NCBI GenBank assembly: GCA_020846815.1
Contig: JADLDF010000243.1
Span: 1 to 15,481 of the forward strand
Direction: 5' to 3'
Length of the DNA: 15,481 nt
DNA from: Gammaproteobacteria bacterium
GTDB lineage: Bacteria > Pseudomonadota > Gammaproteobacteria > Steroidobacterales > Steroidobacteraceae
Every line of letters begins with the position of its first letter. The first letter of the stretch is position 1. Under the pieces are notes generated by a model. The model did not search any database and was not told where the DNA came from. It was given only the letters and a program-made list of their open reading frames with translations. Positions 8,352 through 15,481 of this stretch are shown in pieces. The position numbers and the translations under genes were made by a program.

Positions 8352-8396
8352 GATCGGCGGCGGCCAGCGCGGCCACAGCCTACGGTCGCGTGCCCG

Positions 8397-9203
8397 ATGC
8401 AGCGGATCGCGCTCGGCGTCGAATACGACGGGTCGGGCTTCGCCGGCTGGCAGGCCCAGCCCGGCCTGCGCACGATCGCCGCTGAACTGGCGCGTGCGGC
8501 CGCCGTCGTCGCCGATCATCCCGTCGAACTCGTCTGCGGCGGGCGTACCGACGCCGGCGTGCACGCCGAAGGGCAGGTGGTGCACTTCGACACCACGGCG
8601 CGCCGCGCTCTGCGTGCCTGGCTGCTCGGCATCAACTCCAACCTGCCGGCCGACATCAGCCTGCGCTGGGTGCATCCCGTGCCGCCGTGGTTCCACGCGC
8701 GCTTTTCGGCGCTGTCGCGCGCCTATCGCTACCGGATCCTCAATCGCGGCACCCGCTGCGCGCTGCTGGCGAGGCGCTCGACGCTGGTGCGCCGCCCGCT
8801 GGACGTCGAGGCTATGCAGAGCGCGGCCGACGCGCTGCTCGGCGAGCACGACTTCAGCGCATTCCGAGCCGCCGAATGCCAGTCACGCTCGCCGGTGCGC
8901 CGGGTCGACCAGATCCGGATGCAACGGGCCGGCGACGAGGTGCTCATCGACGTGATCGCGAACGCCTTCCTGCACCACATGGTCCGCAACATCGCGGGCC
9001 TGCTGATCGAGGTCGGCAGCGGTCTGGCACCGCCGCGACTCGCAGCCGAGCTGCTCGCGGGTCGTGACCGGCGCCTCGCGCCGCCGACGGCGGCGGCGGA
9101 CGGACTCTACCTGCGCGCCGTCCGGTATCCGGCGGCCTTCGGCCTGCCGGGGCAGGCCGGCATGGAGCCCTACGCGCGATCCGCTATGATCGCGCCTCAC
9201 TGA
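8397..9203 (+). CDS. truA: tRNA pseudouridine(38-40) synthase TruA
   Basis: It isomerises uridine to pseudouridine at positions 38-40 of the tRNA anticodon stem. At 268 residues it is close to E. coli TruA (270). The N-terminal [17 protein letters not shown], the catalytic block [18 protein letters not shown] with Asp52, [32 protein letters not shown] and [13 protein letters not shown] are all present in family order. ATG 8397 is the only reasonable start; it follows fimV by 45 bp and lacks a clear Shine-Dalgarno. accD starts only 17 bases after its stop, leaving no room for the trpF found at this spot in Pseudomonas. Confidence 0.97.
   Translation: MQRIALGVEYDGSGFAGWQAQPGLRTIAAELARAAAVVADHPVELVCGGRTDAGVHAEGQVVHFDTTARRALRAWLLGINSNLPADISLRWVHPVPPWFHARFSALSRAYRYRILNRGTRCALLARRSTLVRRPLDVEAMQSAADALLGEHDFSAFRAAECQSRSPVRRVDQIRMQRAGDEVLIDVIANAFLHHMVRNIAGLLIEVGSGLAPPRLAAELLAGRDRRLAPPTAAADGLYLRAVRYPAAFGLPGQAGMEPYARSAMIAPH
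9185..9190 (+). promoter_or_regulatory. Possible -10 box for accD inside the end of truA
   Basis: TATGAT followed by CGCGCC lies 30 bases before ATG 9221, within the last codons of truA. No good -35 is seen 16-18 bases upstream. The box-plus-GCGC pattern resembles the one before cvpA. A GGGAGG ribosome site for accD is at 9206-9211. Confidence 0.35.
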
Positions 9204-9220
9204 CCGGGAGGCTGCCAGGC

Positions 9221-10105
9221 ATGTCGTGGTTCGAGAAGATCATGCCCTCGCGCATCAAGACCGAGCGTCGCACGCGCTCGGTGCCCGAGGGGCTGTGGAT
9301 CAAGTGCCCGGCCTGCGATTCGGTGCTCTACCGCGCCGAGCTCGAGCGCAACCTCAACGTCTGCCCCAAGTGCAGCCACCACATGCGCATCGGTGCCCGC
9401 GAGCGTCTGCGTCGCCTGCTCGACGCCGGCACCGGCATCGAGATCGGCGCCGGAGTGCAGCCCGAGGATCCGCTGCGCTTCAAGGACAGCAAACGCTACA
9501 AGGACCGCCTCGCTGCGGCACAGAAGGGTACGGGCGAGCGTGACGCGCTGGTGGTCATGGCCGGGCGCATCGACGAGGTCGACGTCGTCGCCTGTGCCTT
9601 CGAGTTCCAGTTCCTCGGCGGTTCGATGGGCTCGGTCGTCGGCGAGCGTTTCCGGCGCGCCGTCGAGCATGCGATCGAACATCGCGCCGCGGTGGTCTGC
9701 TTCTCCTCGAGCGGTGGTGCCCGCATGCAGGAGGCGCTGCTGTCGCTGCTGCAGATGGCCAAGACCAGTGCCGCGCTGGCGCGCCTCGCGCAGGTCCACC
9801 TGCCGTTCATCTCGGTGCTGACCGATCCGACCACCGGCGGCGTCTCGGCCAGCCTCGCGATGCTCGGCGATCTGAACTTCGCCGAGCCGCGGGCACTGAT
9901 CGGCTTCGCCGGTCCGCGCGTGATCCAGCAGACCGTGCGCGAGACGCTGCCCGAAGGTTTCCAGCGCAGCGAGTTCCTGCTCGAGCACGGTGCGATCGAC
10001 CAGATCGTCGACCGCCGCGACATGCGCGATCGCCTCTCGCAGGTGCTGCGCATGCTCATGCGCCTGCCGCCGCAGGTGTCCGTGACGACGGCCGCCGCGA
10101 CCTGA
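9221..10105 (+). CDS. accD: Acetyl-CoA carboxylase carboxyltransferase subunit beta
   Basis: This is the beta subunit of the carboxyltransferase that, with AccA, moves the carboxyl group from biotin to acetyl-CoA to make malonyl-CoA for fatty acid synthesis. At 294 residues it is normal in length (E. coli 304). The zinc ribbon is complete: C29, C32, C48 and C51 in KCPACD and [10 protein letters not shown]. The crotonase-like domain shows [60 protein letters not shown] and [21 protein letters not shown] strong GGGAGG site lies nine bases before the ATG. accA and the biotin subunits are not in this window, which is normal. folC follows after 32 bp, as in E. coli and Pseudomonas. Confidence 0.98.
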   Translation: MSWFEKIMPSRIKTERRTRSVPEGLWIKCPACDSVLYRAELERNLNVCPKCSHHMRIGARERLRRLLDAGTGIEIGAGVQPEDPLRFKDSKRYKDRLAAAQKGTGERDALVVMAGRIDEVDVVACAFEFQFLGGSMGSVVGERFRRAVEHAIEHRAAVVCFSSSGGARMQEALLSLLQMAKTSAALARLAQVHLPFISVLTDPTTGGVSASLAMLGDLNFAEPRALIGFAGPRVIQQTVRETLPEGFQRSEFLLEHGAIDQIVDRRDMRDRLSQVLRMLMRLPPQVSVTTAAAT

Positions 10106-10137
10106 GCGCGTCGTCCGCGGCGGTCCGCCCGCGTCCC

Positions 10138-11418
10138 ATGCGCACGCTCGCCGACTGGCTCGATTTCCAGCAGCGCCAGCACACTCGCAGCATCGATCTG
10201 GGCCTCGGGCGCGTGCGCGAGGTCGCCCGACGGCTCGACCTGCTGCCGCTGTCCTGTCCGATCGTGCTCGTGGCCGGCACCAATGGCAAGGGCTCGACCG
10301 TCGCGCACCTCGCCGCGCAGGCGCGCGCCGCGGGCCTCTGCACCGGCACGTTCACCTCGCCGCATCTGGTCCGCTACAACGAGCGCATCGCGATCGACGG
10401 CCGCGGCGTCGACGACGAGGAGCTGATCGGTGCATTCGAGCGCATCGAGGCGGTGCGCGGCGAGGTGCCGCTGACCTTCTTCGAGTACAACGCGCTGGCG
10501 GCCTGCGCGATCTTCGCGCGCCGTGCGCCGGCGCTCGCCGTGGTCGAGGTCGGGCTCGGCGGACGTCTCGACGCGACCAACATCCTCGACGCCGACGTCG
10601 CGATGATCACCTCGATCGGCCTCGACCACATCGACTGGCTCGGCACGACGCTCGAGCAGATCGGTGCCGAGAAGGCCGGCATCCTGCGCCCCGGCGGTGT
10701 CGCGGTGCTCGGTTCGCGCGACATGCCGCGAACCGTGGCGGACGCGATCGCCACGCATCGAGTCGATGCGCGCTGGCCGGGCCGCGACTTCCGAGTCGAG
10801 CACACGCCGGCGGCCGGAGAGGGCCGCTGGTGTTTCAGCGGCTGTCGTTGGCGCTTCGCCGCGTTGCCACGCCCGGCGCTGGCCGGCGCGATCCAGTACG
10901 ACAACGCCGCGGCGGCGCTCGCCGCGCTCGAGGCGCTGGCAGAGCGACACCCCGGGCTGCTCGACGGACTGGACGGCACGACGGTCGCGGCCGGACTCGA
11001 GCGCGTGCGGCTCGCCGGCCGCTTCCAGGTGCTGCCGGGCCGGCCCGAATGGATCCTCGACGTCGCGCACAACGCAGCGGCCGCAGCGGTGCTGGCGGCG
11101 AACCTGCGCGAGCGACCTGCCGCCGGCCGGACCCTCGCGGTCGCCGGCGTGCTCGCCGACAAGGACGTGGAGGCGATCGGTCGCACGCTCGCGGCCTGCG
11201 TCGACGAGTGGGTGCTCTGCGATCTCGACGGCCCGCGGGGGCTGTCTGCGGCGGCGCTGCAGGAACGCCTGCTGCCGGCCGGCGCCCGCGCGACCTTGGC
11301 ACGGGACGTCGCGACCGCCTGCCGAATCGCGCGGGCGCAGGCCGGCGACGCAGACCGCATCGTCGTGCTCGGCTCGTTCCACACCGTCGGTCCGGCGCTC
11401 GAGTGGCTTGGGCTATAA
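10138..11418 (+). CDS. folC: Bifunctional folylpolyglutamate synthase / dihydrofolate synthase
   Basis: This Mur-ligase-like enzyme adds glutamate to dihydropteroate and extends folate with gamma-linked glutamates, using ATP. It has 426 residues (E. coli 422). The P-loop AGTNGKGSTVAHL is at 46-58, followed by CTGTFTSPHLVRYNERIAID, TFFEYNALAACAIF, VEVGLGGRLDATNI, ITSIGLDHIDWLG and EKAGILRPGG. The C-terminal domain begins near QYDNAAAALAAL, and the family marker ILDVAHNAAAA has D308 and H311. The end (VVLGSFHTVGPALEWL) is also typical. The stop TAA is part of a TATAAT that may serve the next gene. No clear ribosome site precedes ATG 10138; the gene may be translated by coupling or re-initiation after accD. 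Confidence 0.97.
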   Translation: MRTLADWLDFQQRQHTRSIDLGLGRVREVARRLDLLPLSCPIVLVAGTNGKGSTVAHLAAQARAAGLCTGTFTSPHLVRYNERIAIDGRGVDDEELIGAFERIEAVRGEVPLTFFEYNALAACAIFARRAPALAVVEVGLGGRLDATNILDADVAMITSIGLDHIDWLGTTLEQIGAEKAGILRPGGVAVLGSRDMPRTVADAIATHRVDARWPGRDFRVEHTPAAGEGRWCFSGCRWRFAALPRPALAGAIQYDNAAAALAALEALAERHPGLLDGLDGTTVAAGLERVRLAGRFQVLPGRPEWILDVAHNAAAAAVLAANLRERPAAGRTLAVAGVLADKDVEAIGRTLAACVDEWVLCDLDGPRGLSAAALQERLLPAGARATLARDVATACRIARAQAGDADRIVVLGSFHTVGPALEWLGL

Positions 11419-11419
11419 T
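11414..11419 (+). promoter_or_regulatory. Consensus -10 box TATAAT overlapping the folC stop
   Basis: An exact TATAAT includes the folC stop codon (CTA TAA). It lies 88 bases before the GTG start of the SPOR gene. No -35 element is seen at 16-18 bases upstream. A start near 11426 would give a leader of about 80 bases, notably pyrimidine-rich (11466-11500). Confidence 0.4.
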
Positions 11420-11507
11420 TTCCTCGCGTCTCGCGCAATTGTCTCGCCGCCGGCGCGGATTTCTGACCGAACTCTTTCCTTCCCGCACGCAGCTCTTCCC
11501 GATCCAC

Positions 11508-12176
11508 GTGGACGCCCAGCTCAAGTACCGACTCACCGGCGCCGTGATCCTGGTGCTGCTCGCGGTGCTGTTCGTGCCCGAGCTGCTCACCGGGCCGAAG
11601 ACGCCCGCTCCGGCTGTCGCTCCGGAGACGTCCGCGCCGACGGCTGCAGAAGGCGCGCCGCTGCGTTCGTACGACATCGATCTCAGCGATCCGGGCAACG
11701 CAGCGCCGGCGGCCGATGCGGAAGCCGACGCCGTGGAGGCGGGCGAGATGCCGGCCGCACCCGGCACGGCGGCGCACGCGGTGCTGCCGCCGACCGCCGC
11801 CGCGCCGCGCGCTACGCCCGATGCGACATCGCGTTCGCCACGTGCTGCAGCTCCCGCGTCGGGACCGGATTCCGTGGCGTCCCCGTCCGCCACGATCCCG
11901 TCTACGGCGCCGGCTGCGACGCCGGGTCCGCTCGAGCTGCCCACCCGGGGATTCGCGGTCCAGGTAGGCAGTTTCGCCTCGCGCGCTTCGGCCGACCGGC
12001 TGGCGGCTGAGCTGCGCGGTCGCCGATTCGAGACATTCGTGTCGCCCGTGCGCAGCGCCGGCCGGCAGCTGTATCGCGTGCGCGTCGGTCCGGTCGAGGA
12101 TCGCGCGGCCGCGCAGGCGCTGGCAGCGCGTCTCAGGTCGGCGGGGCAATCCGGCAGCGTCGTTCCCTTGCCATAG
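11508..12176 (+). CDS. dedD: SPOR-domain protein, DedD-like
   Basis: DedD-type proteins are single-pass inner-membrane proteins whose periplasmic SPOR domain binds denuded septal glycan during division. From GTG 11508 the protein has 222 residues. It has a short charged N-terminus (DAQLKYR), a membrane helix at about 9-27 (LTGAVILVLLAVLFVPELL), then an Ala/Pro-rich linker of about 110 residues and a C-terminal SPOR domain from about 146 (RGFAVQVGSFASRASADRLA, YRVRVGPVEDRAAAQALAAR). No ATG lies before the membrane helix in frame. GTG fits the family pattern of a few residues before LKxRLxGA; a TTG at 11439 would add an Arg-rich stretch and is less likely. No Shine-Dalgarno is visible. Position between folC and cvpA matches E. 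coli dedD. The symbol rests on position and architecture. Confidence 0.9.
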   Translation: MDAQLKYRLTGAVILVLLAVLFVPELLTGPKTPAPAVAPETSAPTAAEGAPLRSYDIDLSDPGNAAPAADAEADAVEAGEMPAAPGTAAHAVLPPTAAAPRATPDATSRSPRAAAPASGPDSVASPSATIPSTAPAATPGPLELPTRGFAVQVGSFASRASADRLAAELRGRRFETFVSPVRSAGRQLYRVRVGPVEDRAAAQALAARLRSAGQSGSVVPLP

Positions 12177-12207
12177 TCCGGGCAGTCCGGAACGGTGCCG
12201 CATCCAG

Positions 12208-12213
12208 TAGAAT
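12208..12213 (+). promoter_or_regulatory. Possible -10 box upstream of cvpA
   Basis: TAGAAT followed by GCGCGC lies 37 bases before the cvpA start, in the 74-bp gap after the SPOR gene. No -35 is visible at standard spacing; TTGCCA at 12168-12173 is too far (34 bases). Sequence inspection only. Confidence 0.35.
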
Positions 12214-12250
12214 GCGCGCGCCAGCCGCGGCCGGAGACCGACCCGAGATC

Positions 12251-12811
12251 ATGACGCCCGTGGATTACGTCATCGTCGCCGTCGCGGCGGCCTCCGCCCT
12301 GATCGGCGCGATCCGCGGCTTCCTGCGCGAGGCGATCTCGCTGACCACCTGGATCATCGCGCTCTGGGTGGCCTGGCAGCACAGCGGCGCCGTGCGCCCC
12401 TGGCTCGGTGGCGCGCTCGCCGCCGAGCCCTATGGCACCTGGGCCGCGCGTGCACTGATCGTGCTCGGCATCCTGATCCTCGGCACGCTGGTCGGCATCC
12501 TCGTCGGCCAGTTCGTGCGCGTCTCGCTGTTCAGCGGCTTCGACCGCTTCCTCGGCTTTCTGTTCGGCCTGCTGCGCGGGGCCGTCGTCATCGGCCTCGC
12601 CGTGATCGTCGCGACGACGCTGCGGCTCGACGGCGAGCGCTGGTGGAAGCAGTCGAAACTGATGCCCTACGCCGAGACCATCGGCGATGCCGTGCGCATC
12701 GTCGTCGGCGACGCGGCACGCAGCGCCGGCGTGAACTCGGCGCTGGGCGCCGGCATGAACGCGGCGCTGGGCGCCGGCGTGAACTCGGCGCTGGGCGCCG
12801 GCGTGAAGTAG
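12251..12811 (+). CDS. cvpA: CvpA family membrane protein
   Basis: CvpA proteins are small polytopic inner-membrane proteins; in E. coli cvpA is needed for colicin V production and lies directly upstream of purF. From ATG 12251 it has 186 residues. The start is TPVDYVIVAVAAASALIGAI, followed by the family mark RGFLREAISLTTWIIALWVA, then two more hydrophobic segments (ALIVLGILILGTLVGILVGQ and LLRGAVVIGLAVIVATTL) and FDRFLGFLFGLLRG between them. An upstream ATG at 12212 is less likely, because the extra 13 residues are hydrophilic and the family begins just before the first membrane helix. The C-terminus is unusual: it ends in an in-frame tandem repeat GAGVNSAL that stops within the fourth unit. 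The cvpA stop codon forms part of the purF ribosome site. Its exact biochemical role is not settled. Confidence 0.93.
   Translation: MTPVDYVIVAVAAASALIGAIRGFLREAISLTTWIIALWVAWQHSGAVRPWLGGALAAEPYGTWAARALIVLGILILGTLVGILVGQFVRVSLFSGFDRFLGFLFGLLRGAVVIGLAVIVATTLRLDGERWWKQSKLMPYAETIGDAVRIVVGDAARSAGVNSALGAGMNAALGAGVNSALGAGVK
12722..12811. repeat. 24-bp tandem repeat at the 3' end of cvpA
   Basis: Three full units of 24 bp start at 12722, 12746 and 12770, and a partial one of 18 bp runs from 12794 into the stop codon. The full units differ at only a few positions (first base; GTG or ATG; TCG or GCG). In frame they encode SAGVNSAL, GAGMNAAL, GAGVNSAL and GAGVK. The regular Gly-x-Gly spacing with small residues resembles a glycine-zipper pattern. 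The near identity of the units suggests recent slippage or expansion. Confidence 0.9.
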
Positions 12812-12814
12812 GAG
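12810..12814 (+). promoter_or_regulatory. Ribosome binding site of purF overlapping the cvpA stop
   Basis: AGGAG includes the last two bases of the cvpA TAG stop and lies nine bases before ATG 12824. The arrangement suggests translational coupling of cvpA and purF. Confidence 0.75.
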
Positions 12815-12823
12815 AGGCCAGCC

Positions 12824-14332
12824 ATGTGCGGTATCGTCGGCATCGTCGGCACTTCTGCGGTCAACCAGCGTCTCTACGATGCGCTGACCGTACTCCAGCA
12901 CCGTGGCCAGGACGCCGCCGGCATCGTCACGGCCAGCGAGGGCCTGCTGTCGATGCGCAAGGGCTCGGGCCTGGTGCGCGACGTCTTCGGCCAGCAGGAC
13001 ATGCTGGAGCTCAAGGGCAACGTCGGCATTGGCCACGTGCGCTATCCGACGGCCGGCAGCGACGGCGCCTCCGAGGCGCAGCCGTTCTACGTCAACGCAC
13101 CCTACGGCATCTGCCTCGGCCACAACGGCAACCTGACCAATGCCACGGAGCTCGCCGAGGTGCTGACGCGCGAGGAACGCCGCCACCTCAACACCAGCTC
13201 CGATTCCGAGGTGCTGCTGAACGTGCTCGCCTCGGAGCTGCAGCGCGTCGGCACGCCGCGGGTGACCCCGGCCGACATCTTCGCCGCCGTCACCGCGCTC
13301 TACCGCCGCTGCCGCGGCGGCTACGCGGTGGTCGCGATGGTCATCGGTCACGGCATCCTCGGCTTCCGCGATCCGAACGGCATCCGGCCGCTGGTGCTGG
13401 GCCGGCGCGAGACGCCGAAGGGCGCCGAGTACATGCTCGCCTCCGAGTCGGTCGCGCTCGACATGCTCGGCTTCAAGCCACTGCGCGACGTCGCGCCGGG
13501 CGAGGCCGTGTTCATCGACGAGGCGGGGCGCCTGCACTCGCAGCAGTGCGTTGCCACGACGCGCCATGCGCCCTGCATCTTCGAGTTCGTCTATTTCGCG
13601 CGGCCCGACACCATCATCGACAACATCTCCGTGCAGCGCGCGCGCATGCGCATGGGCGACAAGCTCGCCGAGAAGATCCGCCGCGAGCGGCCGGACCACG
13701 ACATCGACGTCGTGATCCCGATCCCCGACACCAGCCGCACCGCCGCGCTGCAGGTCGCGCAGCACCTCGGCATCAAGTACCGCGAGGGGTTCATCAAGAA
13801 CCGCTACATCGGCCGCACGTTCATCATGCCGGGGCAGGACCAGCGTCAGAAGTCGGTGCGCTCCAAGCTCAACGCGATCGACCTCGAGTTCCGCAACAAG
13901 GTCGTGCTGCTCGTCGACGATTCCATCGTGCGCGGCACGACTTCGGCGCAGATCATCGAGCTCGCCCGCGAAGCCGGGGCGCGCAAGGTGTATTTCGCCT
14001 CGGCCGCGCCGCCGGTGCGTTTCCCGAACGTCTACGGCATCGACATGCCGGCGCCCGACGAGCTCGTGGCCGCGGGCCGCAGCGACGACGAGGTGCGTCA
14101 GCTCATCGGCGCCGACTGGCTGATCTACCAGGATCTCGACGACCTCGTGCAGGCCTGCCAGCACGACGATGCGCGGGTGCGCGAGTTCGACACCTCGTGC
14201 TTCTCGGGCTGCTATGTCACCGGCGACGTCACCACGGAGTACCTCGAGCGCCTGCGTCTCGAGCGTTCCGACGCGGCCCGGGCCACGCGGCGCGAAGGGC
14301 GCGGTCCGCTGCGGGTCGTCGGCGGCGGCTGA
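12824..14332 (+). CDS. purF: Amidophosphoribosyltransferase
   Basis: It makes 5-phosphoribosylamine from PRPP and glutamine, the first committed step of purine synthesis. At 502 residues it matches E. coli PurF (505). The protein begins MCGIVGIVG, so the N-terminal nucleophile is Cys directly after the initiator Met, with no propeptide as in E. coli and unlike the Bacillus type. The glutaminase domain shows [41 protein letters not shown] and SSDSEVLLN. Then come [16 protein letters not shown] and [14 protein letters not shown], the PRTase region [17 protein letters not shown] and the PRPP loop [14 protein letters not shown] (360-373). The C-terminal part ([19 protein letters not shown]) is normal. 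No iron-sulphur propeptide features are seen. It follows cvpA as in E. coli; the next gene starts 22 bases after its stop. Confidence 0.98.
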   Translation: MCGIVGIVGTSAVNQRLYDALTVLQHRGQDAAGIVTASEGLLSMRKGSGLVRDVFGQQDMLELKGNVGIGHVRYPTAGSDGASEAQPFYVNAPYGICLGHNGNLTNATELAEVLTREERRHLNTSSDSEVLLNVLASELQRVGTPRVTPADIFAAVTALYRRCRGGYAVVAMVIGHGILGFRDPNGIRPLVLGRRETPKGAEYMLASESVALDMLGFKPLRDVAPGEAVFIDEAGRLHSQQCVATTRHAPCIFEFVYFARPDTIIDNISVQRARMRMGDKLAEKIRRERPDHDIDVVIPIPDTSRTAALQVAQHLGIKYREGFIKNRYIGRTFIMPGQDQRQKSVRSKLNAIDLEFRNKVVLLVDDSIVRGTTSAQIIELAREAGARKVYFASAAPPVRFPNVYGIDMPAPDELVAAGRSDDEVRQLIGADWLIYQDLDDLVQACQHDDARVREFDTSCFSGCYVTGDVTTEYLERLRLERSDAARATRREGRGPLRVVGGG

Positions 14333-14354
14333 GCCGGTACGCGGTCCGGTCGCG

Positions 14355-15481
14355 GTGCGGGTCCTGCTGATCGACGACGAACCGCGCTTCCGTGCGCTGC
14401 TCCGTCACCACCTGACCTGCACCTGGACCGAGGCGCAGGTCGATTCCTACGATCCGCTCGTGCGCGGGCCGGTGCCGGCCGGTTTCCTCGCCCAGGCCTA
14501 CGACGTCGTCGTGCTCGACCACGCCTGGCCGGGCGGCGACGGGTTCGCCTGGCTCGCCGACTTCACCACCCGCGACGGCTTCGCGCCGGTGATCTTCGTC
14601 GCCGCCGACGATTCGCCGGCGCTCGCCGAGGCGGCGCGGCGCGCCGGCGCCTGCGCCGTGATTTCGGCGCAGAAGATCGATCATGAAAAGCTGACCGCGG
14701 CGGTGCGCGCGGCGGCGCAGCGCCAGTCCGAGGCGCGCGCCGCCTGGCGTGGCACCCAGGTCGCGCGCGAGCAGCAGACCTTCTCCGGCGCCTACCTGCC
14801 GGGCTACCGGCGCATCCGCCGCATCGCCGGCGGCTCCGTGTCCGAGCTGTTCCTCGCCGAGCACCTGCAGGGCGGCACCCTGGTCGTGCTCAAGGTCACG
14901 CGCGACCTGCGGCGCGCCGACGGCGTCGACCAGGCGTTCGGGCGCTTCCTGCAGGAATACGAGATCATCCGCGGCATCCGCCATCCGCACGTCGTGCGCC
15001 TGTACGACCTCGGCATCACCGACGACTTCGCCTATCTCGTGATGGAATACTTCTCGCGCGGCGATCTGCGCGCGCAGATGACGGGGCCGCTGCCGCCGAC
15101 GCGCGCGCTCGGCTTCGCGCTGCAGATCGCCACGGCGCTCGATGCGATCCACCACGCCGGCATCCTGCACCGCGACCTCAAGCCCGGCAACGTCATGGTC
15201 CGCGACGACGGCTCGCTGGCGCTGATCGACTTCGGCCTCGCCAAGCACCGCGCGCTCGAGCTCGAGATCACCGACAAGGGTCTGATCTTCGGCACCCCGC
15301 ACTACATGAGCCCGGAGCAGGGCCACGCCCAGCCGACCGATGCGCGCAGCGACCTCTATTCGCTCGGCGTCGTGCTGCACGAGCTGCTGACCGGCACCAA
15401 GCCCTTCGACGCCGACAACCCGATGGCCATCATCTACCAGCACGCCAAGGCGCCGATCCCGCGGCTGCCGGCCCATCAGCA
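14355..15481 (+). CDS. Hybrid response-regulator receiver / Ser-Thr protein kinase, 3'-truncated by window edge
   Basis: This protein joins an N-terminal receiver domain to a eukaryote-like Ser/Thr kinase; 375 residues are visible. The receiver (about 1-120) starts VRVLLIDDEP with acidic Asp7/Asp8, and Asp55 in VVVLDHAWPG is the likely phospho-acceptor. The usual Thr/Ser of strand 4 appears replaced by Ala (VIFVAADD), and the conserved Lys is uncertain (ISAQKID, K107). After a linker, the kinase starts at about 150. Its glycine loop is degenerate (RIAGGSVSELFLAE), but Lys180 (VVLK), HRDLKPGNVM (Asp274, Asn279), LIDFGLAK (Asp292) and GTPHYMSPEQ are intact, so activity is plausible. A regulatory-arm helix FDADNPMAIIYQHAK is the last part seen. 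GTG 14355 fits the first receiver strand, but no Shine-Dalgarno is visible; it may be coupled to purF, 22 bases upstream. Substrates and partner kinase are unknown. Confidence 0.9.
   Translation, partial: MRVLLIDDEPRFRALLRHHLTCTWTEAQVDSYDPLVRGPVPAGFLAQAYDVVVLDHAWPGGDGFAWLADFTTRDGFAPVIFVAADDSPALAEAARRAGACAVISAQKIDHEKLTAAVRAAAQRQSEARAAWRGTQVAREQQTFSGAYLPGYRRIRRIAGGSVSELFLAEHLQGGTLVVLKVTRDLRRADGVDQAFGRFLQEYEIIRGIRHPHVVRLYDLGITDDFAYLVMEYFSRGDLRAQMTGPLPPTRALGFALQIATALDAIHHAGILHRDLKPGNVMVRDDGSLALIDFGLAKHRALELEITDKGLIFGTPHYMSPEQGHAQPTDARSDLYSLGVVLHELLTGTKPFDADNPMAIIYQHAKAPIPRLPAHQ

Noticed and set aside
6603..8849. 748-codon minus-strand open frame opposite fimV and truA
   Set aside because: No recognisable domain; the plus strand carries clear FimV and TruA motifs across the whole span.
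10830..11507. Open frame extending the SPOR protein more than 200 codons upstream into folC
   Set aside because: The extension is a +2 shadow of folC. The membrane helix right after GTG 11508 matches the normal DedD N-terminus.
12722..12811. CRISPR-like array
   Set aside because: The units are contiguous without spacers and lie in frame inside cvpA, so this is a coding tandem repeat. The same applies to 936-1061 in epmA.
10835..14164. Very long minus-strand open frame opposite folC, dedD, cvpA and purF, with a repeated AGAQRRVH stretch
   Set aside because: It is antisense to four well-supported genes. Its repeat is only the complement of the cvpA 24-bp array. Long antisense frames are expected in GC-rich coding DNA.

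Overview
This is a very GC-rich window (roughly 70% G+C by eye) of chromosomal core genes. Gene content and order point to a gammaproteobacterium, probably near the Xanthomonadales/Chromatiales: FimV, a PoxA/EpmA-type EF-P lysine ligase, PrmB, DedD-like SPOR and CvpA sit in the arrangement asd-fimV-truA-(...)-accD-folC-SPOR-cvpA-purF known from Pseudomonas and Xanthomonas. The taxon is an inference from gene content and order; there is no rRNA or tRNA in the window.

Left part, minus strand (1-2007): psd (phosphatidylserine decarboxylase) followed by epmA (EF-P beta-lysylation), which runs off the left edge. The two probably overlap by 17 bases. The epmA 5' region carries three in-frame 42-bp tandem repeats. 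A 116-bp gap separates psd from the divergent plus-strand genes.

Middle part, plus strand (2124-5290): prmB (glutamine methylation of ribosomal protein uL3), aroC (chorismate synthase) and asd (aspartate-semialdehyde dehydrogenase), ending at a clear intrinsic terminator.

Right part, plus strand (5325-15481): fimV (type IV pilus/polar hub protein with LysM), truA (tRNA pseudouridine synthase), accD (acetyl-CoA carboxylase beta), folC (folylpolyglutamate synthase), a DedD-like SPOR protein starting at GTG, cvpA with a 24-bp in-frame tandem repeat at its C-terminus, and purF. The window ends inside a protein that fuses an N-terminal response-regulator receiver domain to a Ser/Thr protein kinase. 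The genes are tightly packed. Minus-10-like boxes at gene ends suggest internal promoters before accD, dedD and cvpA. The trpF (or trpFBA) genes often found between truA and accD in related gene orders are absent here.

Most of the window is ordinary housekeeping. The points worth a second look are the receiver-kinase hybrid with its degenerate glycine loop, the two in-frame minisatellites (epmA and cvpA), repeated D-A-P-T / E-P-T-I motifs in FimV, and the terminator/promoter overlap in front of fimV. I found no mobile elements, CRISPR arrays, RNA genes or phage remnants. No gene-free stretch reaches 300 bases; the longest is the 116-bp psd/prmB gap.
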